Source: Ktedonobacter racemifer (lineage in GTDB: Bacteria > Chloroflexota > DTOL01 > JACQYG01). From it: a stretch of DNA of 10,523 nt. The notes beneath the pieces are model-generated. The model had not been told where the DNA came from. It did not search any database and saw only the letters and a list, made by a program, of their open reading frames with translations. This document shows positions 5,595 to 10,523 of this stretch, one piece after another. The stretch lies in the NCBI GenBank assembly GCA_020723545.1, contig DYIS01000067.1, positions 1 to 10,523 on the forward strand, given 5' to 3'. Every line of letters begins with the position of its first letter. Position 1 is the stretch's first letter. Made by a program: the position numbers and the translations under genes.

Positions 5595-6871
5595 AGGGCT
5601 AGGAACCTGGCGAAGCGGTCGCCGTTCTTCAGAGGGCCCACCACCGCCAGGTTCAGCTTCTCAGTGACAAAGAGGCTCTTCGCTACCCGCTGGACGTCGT
5701 CGGCGGTGACGGCCTCGATTCTCTTGACTACCTCGTCCGGGATCAAGATCCGGTCAGACAGGAGTTCCTGGCTCCCGAGCCAGGAGGCGACCGACCGCGA
5801 GTCCTCCAATCCCAGGAGCAGTCTTCCCTTGGAGAGTTCCTTGACCTTGGAGAGCTCCTCCGGCGAGACCGGCGCATCTTTCATGCGGGCCAGCTCACCC
5901 AGTATGGCCTGGATCGTATCAACCGCTTTATTTGGTTCCACGCCGGCATAGACCACCACCGACCCCGTGTCCTGAAAGCGGTTTACATAAGAATGCACGT
6001 CGTAGGCCAGGCCCCGTTTCTCGCGGACTTCTTGAAAGAGCCGAGAGCTCATGCCCTCGCCTAGCAGGGTATTCAGCAACCCCAGGGTGAAGCGCTCCGG
6101 ATGGTTGAGGGAGAGCCCGGGCACGGCCAGACAGATATGGGCCTGTTGGGTGTCCTTATATTGGATTCGGTGCCGTGGCTCGGCCTGCACGTCCTTCACC
6201 TCCTGCCAGCTTCCGTCCGCGGACGACCGCCAGCCGCCCAGGGCTCGATGCAAGCTGTCGACTGCCTGGTCGTGAGTGACGTTTCCGGCCACACTTACCA
6301 CAGTGGTGTCGGGGGAATAGTGACGGACAAGATATGCTAACAGATCTTCACGTTGAAAGCGCGATACGGTCTCTTTGGTGCCAGCGATGTCTCGGCCCAG
6401 GGGATGTTCACCCCAGAGCACCTGGTCGATCAGGAGGGTTACCAGGTCGCTGGGGGTGTCAAAGATGATCTTGATCTCTTCGAGGATCACCTTACGCTCT
6501 TTCTCGATCTCCTCCGGGGCAATCTTCGAATTCAAGAGCATGTCCACCAATACATCCAGGGCCAGGGCATAATGGGGTTGTGCGACCTTGGCCCAATACA
6601 CGGTGGTCTCCTGGCTGGTGGCGGCGTTCAACAGCCCCCCCACGCCCTCGATGGCCTCGGAAATATCTTTCGCGGTAGGGCGTTTGGCGGTTCCCTTGAA
6701 AAGCATGTGCTCCAGGAAATGCGAGAGGCCACCCTGTCCGTCTAGCTCGTAGCGGGAGCCCACGCCGATGAAGAAGGCCATGCTGGCCGAACGAGTGTGA
6801 GGCATCTCCGAGGTCAAAACCCGTAGTCCGTTGTCGAAGACGGTTTTGCGGTAAAACTCAGAGTCCGGCAC
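5591..6871 (-). CDS. M16 family zinc metallopeptidase (insulinase/processing-peptidase type)
   Basis: A 426-residue protein with the inverted zinc motif HFLEH (His51, Glu54, His55) in GGLSHFLEHMLFKGT. The third ligand, a Glu in ERKVILEEI (Glu131), follows 76 residues later, and LNAATSQETTVYWAKV lies between. The second half (from about residue 215) is the inactive M16 C-terminal domain, with GEGMSSRLFQEVREKRGLAY, the substrate-contacting segment. Length matches the one-chain 420-residue bacterial YmxG/PepR type related to mitochondrial processing peptidase beta. No signal peptide is visible, so it is probably cytoplasmic. The start is GTG at 6871, with GAGGAG 11 bases before it. It is monocistronic here. 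Its precise substrate is unknown. Confidence 0.95.
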   Translation of the reverse strand: MPDSEFYRKTVFDNGLRVLTSEMPHTRSASMAFFIGVGSRYELDGQGGLSHFLEHMLFKGTAKRPTAKDISEAIEGVGGLLNAATSQETTVYWAKVAQPHYALALDVLVDMLLNSKIAPEEIEKERKVILEEIKIIFDTPSDLVTLLIDQVLWGEHPLGRDIAGTKETVSRFQREDLLAYLVRHYSPDTTVVSVAGNVTHDQAVDSLHRALGGWRSSADGSWQEVKDVQAEPRHRIQYKDTQQAHICLAVPGLSLNHPERFTLGLLNTLLGEGMSSRLFQEVREKRGLAYDVHSYVNRFQDTGSVVVYAGVEPNKAVDTIQAILGELARMKDAPVSPEELSKVKELSKGRLLLGLEDSRSVASWLGSQELLSDRILIPDEVVKRIEAVTADDVQRVAKSLFVTEKLNLAVVGPLKNGDRFARFLAL

Positions 6872-6912
6872 CTTTTAGTCTACTCCTCGAATCTCAAAAC
6901 TCTAGCTTGGCA

Positions 6913-6941
6913 ATCTTACCACAGGGTGGGTCGCGATGCAA
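6913..6941 (-). promoter_or_regulatory. Promoter for the M16 peptidase gene
   Basis: On the minus strand, TTGCAT (complement of 6936-6941) lies 17 bases before TAAGAT (complement of 6913-6918), with TG one base before the -10. Spacing and extended -10 are good; the -35 is a moderate match. Confidence 0.5.
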
Positions 6942-6961
6942 CCAATGCAATTGACTATTCT

Positions 6962-6969
6962 GGTATAAT
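6962..6969 (+). promoter_or_regulatory. Extended -10 promoter for the multi-zinc-ribbon gene
   Basis: TG at 6961-6962, one base, then a perfect TATAAT (6964-6969), with no clear -35 at the right distance. An AAGGAGG ribosome-binding site follows at 6978-6984 and an ATG at 6992, so the leader would be only about 15-20 bases. Confidence 0.6.
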
Positions 6970-6991
6970 TAGCCAAAAAGGAGGCGGGAAG

Positions 6992-7702
6992 ATGCGCATG
7001 CCAAGCTACCGGATCGAGAATGACGGTCAGGGCCCTCATGCCCGGTTTTTGTGCGAGATGTGCGAGCGGGAGTTTCCCAGCACGCCCATCAGCTTGCCAT
7101 CGGCAGCGGACAGGACCTCTTTGACACCACGGGAGCTGGCCGAGGCCTGGCAGCAGGTCCAGGTCAATTTCCGGGAGTGCTCAGCATGTGCCCGGGTGGT
7201 ATGTGTGTCCAACTTCGATTTTGCCGCGGGTAAGTGCGAGGTGTGTTCCGGGCGACGCCAGAAAGAGGTGGAGAAATGGATGGGCACCTTGACCGGACTC
7301 GCCAGCGCCTTCGGCCTGGGCATCCCGGCCGCGGCGAAAGGCGGGCAAGCCTGTCCCCAGTGCGGCAGGCTGGTGGCCGAGGGAGCTGTGTTCTGTCCCT
7401 CATGCGGCGCCAGGGTCCCGGCTGGAGCGCCGGAGGTCCTGGTTTGTCCGCAATGTCGGTCCGCATCGCCTCTGGGAACGAAATTTTGCCCAGACTGCGG
7501 CGGCGTAATTCCGGTGTCGGGGCAAGAGAAAACGGTGGCCTGCCCCTCTTGCCGTGCTGCCATGCCAGAGGGGACGAAATTCTGCCAGGAGTGCGGAGCC
7601 AGGATGCCGGTCCCCCAGATCGCGCCGTCGGTCTGCCCACAATGTGGTGAGCCCACCAAAGGGGTGAAATTCTGCGGCAACTGCGGGGCCAGGTTGTTGT
7701 AG
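6992..7702 (+). CDS. Multi-zinc-ribbon protein with six-cysteine N-terminal domain
   Basis: A 236-residue protein built almost entirely of zinc knuckles. The N-terminal part has three C-x2-C pairs (Cys21/24, 63/66, 82/85) and a tryptophan-containing middle. A short hydrophobic Gly/Ala stretch spans about 98-115. Four tandem zinc ribbons follow (about 121-139, 152-170, 184-202, 215-232), each C-P-x-C...F-C-x-x-C-G, the double-zinc-ribbon type often found in Chloroflexota and Firmicutes proteins of unknown role. The ATG at 6992 is chosen because a perfect AAGGAGG lies seven bases before it and a TATAAT just upstream; an earlier in-frame start at 6926 would precede the promoter. Ribbons 2 and 3 are closely similar (LGTKFC and EGTKFC), which suggests internal duplication. 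Function is unknown; such arrays usually mediate protein or nucleic-acid binding. Confidence 0.85.
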   Translation: MRMPSYRIENDGQGPHARFLCEMCEREFPSTPISLPSAADRTSLTPRELAEAWQQVQVNFRECSACARVVCVSNFDFAAGKCEVCSGRRQKEVEKWMGTLTGLASAFGLGIPAAAKGGQACPQCGRLVAEGAVFCPSCGARVPAGAPEVLVCPQCRSASPLGTKFCPDCGGVIPVSGQEKTVACPSCRAAMPEGTKFCQECGARMPVPQIAPSVCPQCGEPTKGVKFCGNCGARLL

Positions 7703-7723
7703 AGAACGGACCACAGAGGATAG

Positions 7724-7734
7724 TTCTTTAGTAA
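7724..7734. repeat. Degenerate half of the AT-rich palindrome
   Basis: TTCTTTAGTAA resembles TTCTTTACTAGTAA with CTA deleted, and the right end (AGAA) is lost. It lies in the 88-bp convergent gap between the zinc-ribbon gene and the phosphoesterase gene. No clear terminator hairpin was found in that gap. Confidence 0.35.
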
Positions 7735-7790
7735 TGGCAGCTGGCAGCGGCGGCTACCGACCGAGCTTTGGCCCTCTGGATTGCCTGAAC

Positions 7791-8519
7791 CTAGTGGAAC
7801 CTGGCGGACCGCAGGATGCGAGCCCGGTTATGGGCGTGGGGCAGACCCTGGGCGAAGATGTCGGACACCACCGCCTCTACGTCGTAGGCCACCCGATGCC
7901 GCTCGAAGTGCCATTTGCCAAGAGCCAATTCTAAGATCGTATAAGGGGCACGGTTGTCTCCGTCGAAAGGCAGGCCCACGCTCCCCAGGTTCAGCCAGAG
8001 CCGATCGCCGAAGGAGCGATGAAACGCGTGGTGGACGTGGCCGCAAGCGATGACCGCGGCTCGAGTACTGGCGAGTGCCTCCGAGTACGCCTCGTCCTCC
8101 GCCGCGGGCCTGATTGTTTCAGAGGTTGACTGGGGCGTGGCGTGAACCAGCAGGAGCTCACCGCCGTCATCCGGGCGTAACGACCAGCAGAAAGGGAGCT
8201 GTCTCAGGTACTGCAGGTCCTCGGGCGAAACCATCCCCTTAGCCCACCAGGCCCAGTCGTCCATTCGTGCCTGGGAATCAGACAACCCATCTTTGGCTCT
8301 TGAACTGGCCTCCACCACCATTTCGTCGGTATTTCCCCTGACGATTACGGCGCCTAACCCGCGCAGGCGGGCCACGACCTCTCTAGGCCGGGGGCCACCG
8401 AAGACCAGGTCACCCCCAATGGCGATCTGATCTACTGGCTTTTGCTGAGCCAGGTCACCCAGGACCGTCTCCAGGGCAGCCAGGTTACCGTGGATGTCCG
8501 AGAACATGGCGATGCGCAT
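7791..8519 (-). CDS. Calcineurin-like metallophosphoesterase (YfcE/MJ0936-like)
   Basis: A 242-residue cytoplasmic two-metal phosphoesterase. All signature blocks are present in order: FSDIHGN (Asp8, His10), GGDLVFGG (Asp37), RGNTDE (Asn63, the phosphate-site Asn), LLLVHATP (His126) and CGHVHH (His161, His163). Blocks, spacing and length fit the YfcE/MJ0936-like phosphodiesterases that hydrolyse small phosphodiesters; the natural substrate is not predictable. The ATG at 8519 directly follows a TAG that closes a doubtful upstream frame. Its Shine-Dalgarno is weak (AAGTGAG). A promoter of its own lies about 60 bases upstream (8578-8606), and a 206-bp inverted-repeat element has inserted just behind that promoter. 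Confidence 0.94.
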   Translation of the reverse strand: MRIAMFSDIHGNLAALETVLGDLAQQKPVDQIAIGGDLVFGGPRPREVVARLRGLGAVIVRGNTDEMVVEASSRAKDGLSDSQARMDDWAWWAKGMVSPEDLQYLRQLPFCWSLRPDDGGELLLVHATPQSTSETIRPAAEDEAYSEALASTRAAVIACGHVHHAFHRSFGDRLWLNLGSVGLPFDGDNRAPYTILELALGKWHFERHRVAYDVEAVVSDIFAQGLPHAHNRARILRSARFH

Positions 8520-8735
8520 CTAGCTCACTTTCCCGGGATTCCTGAATATGTCTTGTTCGGTGTGGATTATCATGGGAAGTCTACCACCACCTACGCCGGC
8601 TGTCAACGCGGACTTGGTGACGATGCAGGGCTGTTGCAAAGTCGTTATGGACGCCCCAAGATCAACGCCAATCTCAAACACGAACCCTTCAGGGCTCAAG
8701 TTGATTTCAAAGGCGAGTGGGGTATACTTGCTCAT
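8520..8735 (-). CDS. Doubtful small ORF starting inside the MITE and running into flanking DNA
   Basis: The frame is 71 codons, beginning MSKYTPLAFEINLSPEGFVF. I do not recognise it. In favour: a textbook GGAGG seven bases before the ATG, a TTGACA-containing promoter upstream, and a TAG that touches the ATG of the phosphoesterase gene. Against: codons 1-36 are within the 206-bp inverted-repeat element, including the terminal repeat (TTLQQP), while codons 38-71 come from the target DNA and cross the phosphoesterase promoter. The protein would therefore be a chimaera created by the insertion. The N-terminal 30 residues may be the remnant of a gene once carried by the element. Confidence 0.35.
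   Translation of the reverse strand: MSKYTPLAFEINLSPEGFVFEIGVDLGASITTLQQPCIVTKSALTAGVGGGRLPMIIHTEQDIFRNPGKVS
8578..8606 (-). promoter_or_regulatory. Promoter for the metallophosphoesterase gene
   Basis: On the minus strand, a perfect TTGACA (complement of 8601-8606) is 17 bases from TAGACT (complement of 8578-8583), which has TG one base before it. The left target duplication of the inverted-repeat element begins only 10 bases behind the -35, so the insertion spared the core promoter but replaced everything further upstream. Confidence 0.65.
8616..8625 (+). repeat. Left target-site duplication of the MITE
   Basis: GGTGACGATG, directly repeated at 8832-8841, ends exactly where the left inverted repeat begins. 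Confidence 0.88.
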
Positions 8736-8831
8736 GACCTTTCCTCCGCGAGAGGATAGTTGCCTGCTGCCTCTCACCACTGAAGTTAAGGTCATTTTCT
8801 TCATTTGTCAAGGGACTTTGCAACAGCCCTG
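8626..8831. mobile_element. 206-bp MITE with perfect 18-bp terminal inverted repeats
   Basis: The left end CAGGGCTGTTGCAAAGTC (8626-8643) is the exact reverse complement of the right end (8814-8831). Immediately outside both ends stands the same 10-base sequence GGTGACGATG (8616-8625 and 8832-8841), a flush target-site duplication. The interior has no transposase. It carries a promoter, a strong ribosome-binding site and an ATG, all on the minus strand. From memory, CAGGG ends and 8-10 bp duplications are typical of ISAs1-family insertion sequences, so it may be a non-autonomous derivative moved by such a transposase; this is inference. The intact ends and duplication suggest fairly recent insertion. 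Confidence 0.9.
8783..8811 (-). promoter_or_regulatory. Outward-reading promoter inside the MITE
   Basis: On the minus strand, TTGACA (complement of 8806-8811), two bases inside the right terminal repeat, is 17 bases from TAACTT (complement of 8783-8788). The -35 is perfect and the -10 poor. It points across the element toward the phosphoesterase gene. Confidence 0.45.
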
Positions 8832-8841
8832 GGTGACGATG
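8832..8841 (+). repeat. Right target-site duplication of the MITE
   Basis: GGTGACGATG begins exactly where the right inverted repeat ends. Agreement does not extend beyond ten bases on either side. Confidence 0.88.
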
Positions 8842-8949
8842 GCACTCTATCTGGCCTCGGCAGCTTTCCCTGGTGTGGCAACACCTCGTGGTTGTGCGAT
8901 TTGCCACATAAATGTTCAGCTTGGAGCGATGTCCTGGCGCTGAGGTGAT

Positions 8950-8969
8950 CTCTTTAACTAGCAAAGCTG
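8950..8969. repeat. AT-rich palindrome, degenerate copy upstream of the metal operon
   Basis: CTCTTTAACTAGCAAAGCTG keeps the CTTTA-CTAG-AAAG core of the family, with one inserted A and diverged ends. It lies about 30 bases upstream of the promoter for the membrane zinc-ribbon operon. Confidence 0.5.
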
Positions 8970-8976
8970 ATCGCCC

Positions 8977-9005
8977 TTGCGGTTTGCCGGAGGTTGGGAT
9001 ATACT
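8977..9005 (+). promoter_or_regulatory. Promoter for the zinc-ribbon/copper ATPase operon
   Basis: TTGCGG (8977-8982) is 17 bases from TATACT (9000-9005). The -10 matches five of six consensus bases. It implies that the first gene starts downstream, near 9035, and not at the earlier ATG at 8912. Confidence 0.5.
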
Positions 9006-9034
9006 TGGCCGACAGATCGGAGGGTGTCGGTAGT

Positions 9035-9394
9035 TTGGGCACGGTGGGTTTCCCAGTAAAGGCATCGCTGGTCGCCCTTGGTCTTCTGGGCGGCTTGGTG
9101 GTGGCCTACAACGCGCTGTGGTACAGCGTCCTCGCCTCCGGCTGGGCCGGGCAGGGTTGCGCGCAGCATCCTTTCGTCCTCGGCAACCCCGGCGGCCCGG
9201 CAGGCCCGCTCGTGCTACTGTTGTCCGCACTGGCTGGCCTCGCTCTTCTCGTGCCCGTGTTGTTGGTGGTTGGCAATTTCCAGAGGCGGGATGGTGGCAG
9301 GCCTCAGTGTGCCAATTGTGGGAGGAGTCTGGAGCCGGGGTGGCAGGCCTGCCCATATTGTGCAACTCCGCTTGGGGAAAGTGTCCGACAATGA
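9035..9394 (+). CDS. Membrane protein with two helices and a C-terminal zinc ribbon
   Basis: A protein of about 119 residues. Two hydrophobic helices are evident (about 10-33 and 58-80), separated by a short loop with one Cys (42). A cytoplasmic-type zinc ribbon follows, C92-x2-C95...C106-x2-C109 in CANCGRSLEPGWQACPYC. The start is uncertain: TTG at 9035 has GGAGGG 10 bases upstream and sits below a good promoter; GTG at 9044 is the next choice; ATG at 8912 would precede the promoter and read through a degenerate palindrome. The stop overlaps the next gene's ATG (ATGA), so the two are translationally coupled. I do not recognise a named family. Placement ahead of a copper-type ATPase suggests, without proof, a role in metal handling. 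Confidence 0.75.
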   Translation: MGTVGFPVKASLVALGLLGGLVVAYNALWYSVLASGWAGQGCAQHPFVLGNPGGPAGPLVLLLSALAGLALLVPVLLVVGNFQRRDGGRPQCANCGRSLEPGWQACPYCATPLGESVRQ

Positions 9395-9681
9395 TCTTGG
9401 TACCCCTGGCCATCTTCGCCATCGTGTTGGTGGTGCTATACCTTAGGTGGCAACCGCAAGAGACTTTCTTTACTAGTAAAGAAGTCTGTCCAAAGTGCCA
9501 TCATGCCGTCCAGGCCGGCTACCTGATCTGCCCGGTTTGCTTGCTGCCGCTCCGGCACGTCTGCACCTCTTGTGGCAGGCCGATAGAGGGAAACTGGACC
9601 GTGTGCCCGTTCTGTGGCCGGTCAGTAGAACTGGGCGAGCAGCCAAGAGAACTAAATAGTTACAAGCCTTCGGAGCTTTAG
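9391..9681 (+). CDS. Membrane-anchored double zinc-ribbon protein
   Basis: A 96-residue protein with one N-terminal membrane helix (residues 2-18), a short linker, and two zinc ribbons: C33-x2-C36...C47-x2-C50 and C58-x2-C61...C72-x2-C75. The start ATG overlaps the previous stop as ATGA. Linker residues 26-31 are FFTSKE, encoded by an exact 18-bp palindrome identical to the one in polA, so the element sits between anchor and ribbon domain in frame. The ATPase gene starts 2 bases after the stop. No enzymatic motif is seen; the ribbons could bind metal, a protein partner or nucleic acid. Its similar design to the preceding gene product suggests they act together at the membrane. Confidence 0.85.
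   Translation: MILVPLAIFAIVLVVLYLRWQPQETFFTSKEVCPKCHHAVQAGYLICPVCLLPLRHVCTSCGRPIEGNWTVCPFCGRSVELGEQPRELNSYKPSEL
9466..9483. repeat. AT-rich palindrome, exact copy inside the double zinc-ribbon gene
   Basis: TTCTTTACTAGTAAAGAA is identical to 2487-2504 and is read in the same frame, FFTSKE. Near-complementary flanks (AGACT before, AGTCT after) extend the pairing with one bulged T. Confidence 0.9.
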
Positions 9682-9683
9682 AT

Positions 9684-10523
9684 ATGCCGACGAAACAGAT
9701 CACTTTGCCGATCGGTGGTATGACCTGCGCTTCCTGCGTGGCCACCATCGAATCGGGGCTTTCGGGCCTGGAAGGCGTCAGAGAGGCCAGCGTGAACTTG
9801 GCCACGGAGCGGGCCACCGTAATCTACGACCCGGAACTGGTAAACGAGAAAAAGCTGGTGGAAACGGTAACCGAGCTCGGCTATGAGCCACGCATGGAGA
9901 AAGTCACCATTTCCGTAGGCGGGATGACCTGTGCCTCCTGCGTCGCCACCATTGAAGGCGCCCTGAGTCAGGTGCCAGGCGTGGTCACCGCATCGGTGAA
10001 TCTGGCCACGGAACGGGCTACGGTGGAATATCTGCCCACCCAGGTGACGGTAGGTGAACTGAAAAGGGCGATAATCGAAGCTGGGTATGAGGTAAGGGAG
10101 GTGGCCGGCCAGGGCGAGCTGCGGGACCTGGAAAGGGAGGCCCGGGCCAGGGAGATCCAAAGCCTGAAGATCAGGTTCACCTTCAGTGCCGCCATGAGCG
10201 CACTCATCCTGCTGGGCACCTTTCGCGAATGGCTGACATTCGTCCCAGGGTTCCTGGGCAATAACCTGGTGCTTTTCGCCCTGACCACGCCGGTGCAGTT
10301 CTGGGCAGGCTGGCGGTTCTACCGCGGAGCCTGGGGGGCTTTGAAGCACAAGACGAGCGACATGAACACGTTGATCGCCGTGGGCACCTCGGCGGCATAC
10401 GTCTACAGCCTGATCGCTACGTTTTTCCCCGGCATCTTCGCCATCGGAGGGCTGATGCCGACGGTGTACTACGACACGGCGGCGGTGATCATCACTTTGA
10501 TCCTCTTGGGCCGCCTGCTGGAG
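9684..10523 (+). CDS. copA: Copper-type P1B ATPase (N-terminal part, cut by window edge)
   Basis: 280 codons open to the window end. Two heavy-metal-associated domains stand in tandem, each with GGMTCASCVATIE (Cys15/Cys18 and Cys83/Cys86). They are followed by a basic/acidic linker and the first membrane helices (from about residue 160), with TTPVQFWAGWRFYRGAW and KTSDMNTLIAVGTSAAYVYSL as in CopA pumps. The GMTCASC pairs and this membrane signature favour Cu(I) export over Zn/Cd transport; the decisive CPC motif lies beyond the window. The two domains are alike in DNA too (for example GTGAA.CTGGCCACGGA.CGGGC), pointing to an internal duplication. GGAG lies eight bases before the ATG, and the gene follows the double zinc-ribbon gene by 2 bases, so it is in the same operon. 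Confidence 0.95.
   Translation, partial: MPTKQITLPIGGMTCASCVATIESGLSGLEGVREASVNLATERATVIYDPELVNEKKLVETVTELGYEPRMEKVTISVGGMTCASCVATIEGALSQVPGVVTASVNLATERATVEYLPTQVTVGELKRAIIEAGYEVREVAGQGELRDLEREARAREIQSLKIRFTFSAAMSALILLGTFREWLTFVPGFLGNNLVLFALTTPVQFWAGWRFYRGAWGALKHKTSDMNTLIAVGTSAAYVYSLIATFFPGIFAIGGLMPTVYYDTAAVIITLILLGRLLE

Noticed and set aside
5653..5675. TTCTCAGTGACAAAGA in the M16 gene as a degenerate palindrome
   Set aside because: It falls in a typical M16 C-terminal segment (LFVTEKLNLAVVGP), and similarity to the palindrome is limited to the ends.
6951..6956. TTGACT as a -35 box for the zinc-ribbon promoter
   Set aside because: Only seven bases separate it from TATAAT, far too few.
6926..6991. 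Earlier ATG for the multi-zinc-ribbon protein
   Set aside because: It would start before the TATAAT at 6964-6969, and the 22 extra codons encode the promoter and the Shine-Dalgarno.
7703..7790. Terminator between the convergent zinc-ribbon and phosphoesterase genes
   Set aside because: Expected from the gene layout, but no stable stem with a T-run could be found by eye.
8690..8696. Internal CAGGGCT in the MITE as a third terminal repeat
   Set aside because: The match to the terminal repeat stops after seven bases; likely chance.
8912..9034. ATG at 8912 as the start of the membrane zinc-ribbon gene
   Set aside because: A promoter-like pair lies downstream at 8977-9005, and the extra residues read through a degenerate palindrome and are not membrane- or domain-like.

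Overview
The window is a stretch of GC-rich bacterial chromosome with ten well-supported protein genes, one doubtful small ORF, several good promoters, and an unusual load of short repeats. Gene content suggests a Chloroflexota (Dehalococcoidia- or Anaerolineae-like) bacterium: DUF951 next to peptide deformylase, a polA-fpg pair, an M16 peptidase, and many small zinc-ribbon proteins. This assignment is an inference from family knowledge, not a search. No rRNA, tRNA or CRISPR array is visible.

Layout. Positions 1-203 (minus strand) hold the N-terminus of succinyl-CoA synthetase beta (sucC), cut by the window edge. Positions 204-654 have no gene and are packed with palindromes, hairpins and GC-rich repeat fragments. 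A minus-strand operon follows, DUF951 protein then peptide deformylase (def), driven by a consensus-like promoter in a 167-bp divergent intergenic region. From the same region the plus-strand operon polA - fpg (mutM) - LexA-like S24-fold protein runs to 5594, a DNA replication/repair group. It ends tail-to-tail, with overlapping stop codons, against a minus-strand M16 zinc protease (5591-6871). A second divergent region drives that protease and a plus-strand multi-zinc-ribbon protein (6992-7702). A minus-strand calcineurin-like phosphoesterase (7791-8519) comes next. Just upstream of its promoter lies a 206-bp insertion with perfect 18-bp terminal inverted repeats and a 10-bp target duplication (a MITE). 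The right end is a plus-strand operon: two small membrane-anchored zinc-ribbon proteins that overlap by ATGA, followed by a two-HMA-domain copper-type P1B ATPase cut by the window edge.

The most striking signal is a short AT-rich perfect palindrome, TTCTTTACTAGTAAAGAA, and its close variants, scattered across this GC-rich window. Two identical copies lie inside real genes, in polA and in a small zinc-ribbon gene. Both are in the same reading frame, encode FFTSKE, and sit in inter-domain linkers. A one-base variant separates fpg from the S24 gene. Two diverged copies stand head to tail upstream of sucC, and degenerate copies lie near 7729 and 8959. It behaves like a miniature palindromic element, or a protein-binding site, that tolerates or exploits protein linkers.
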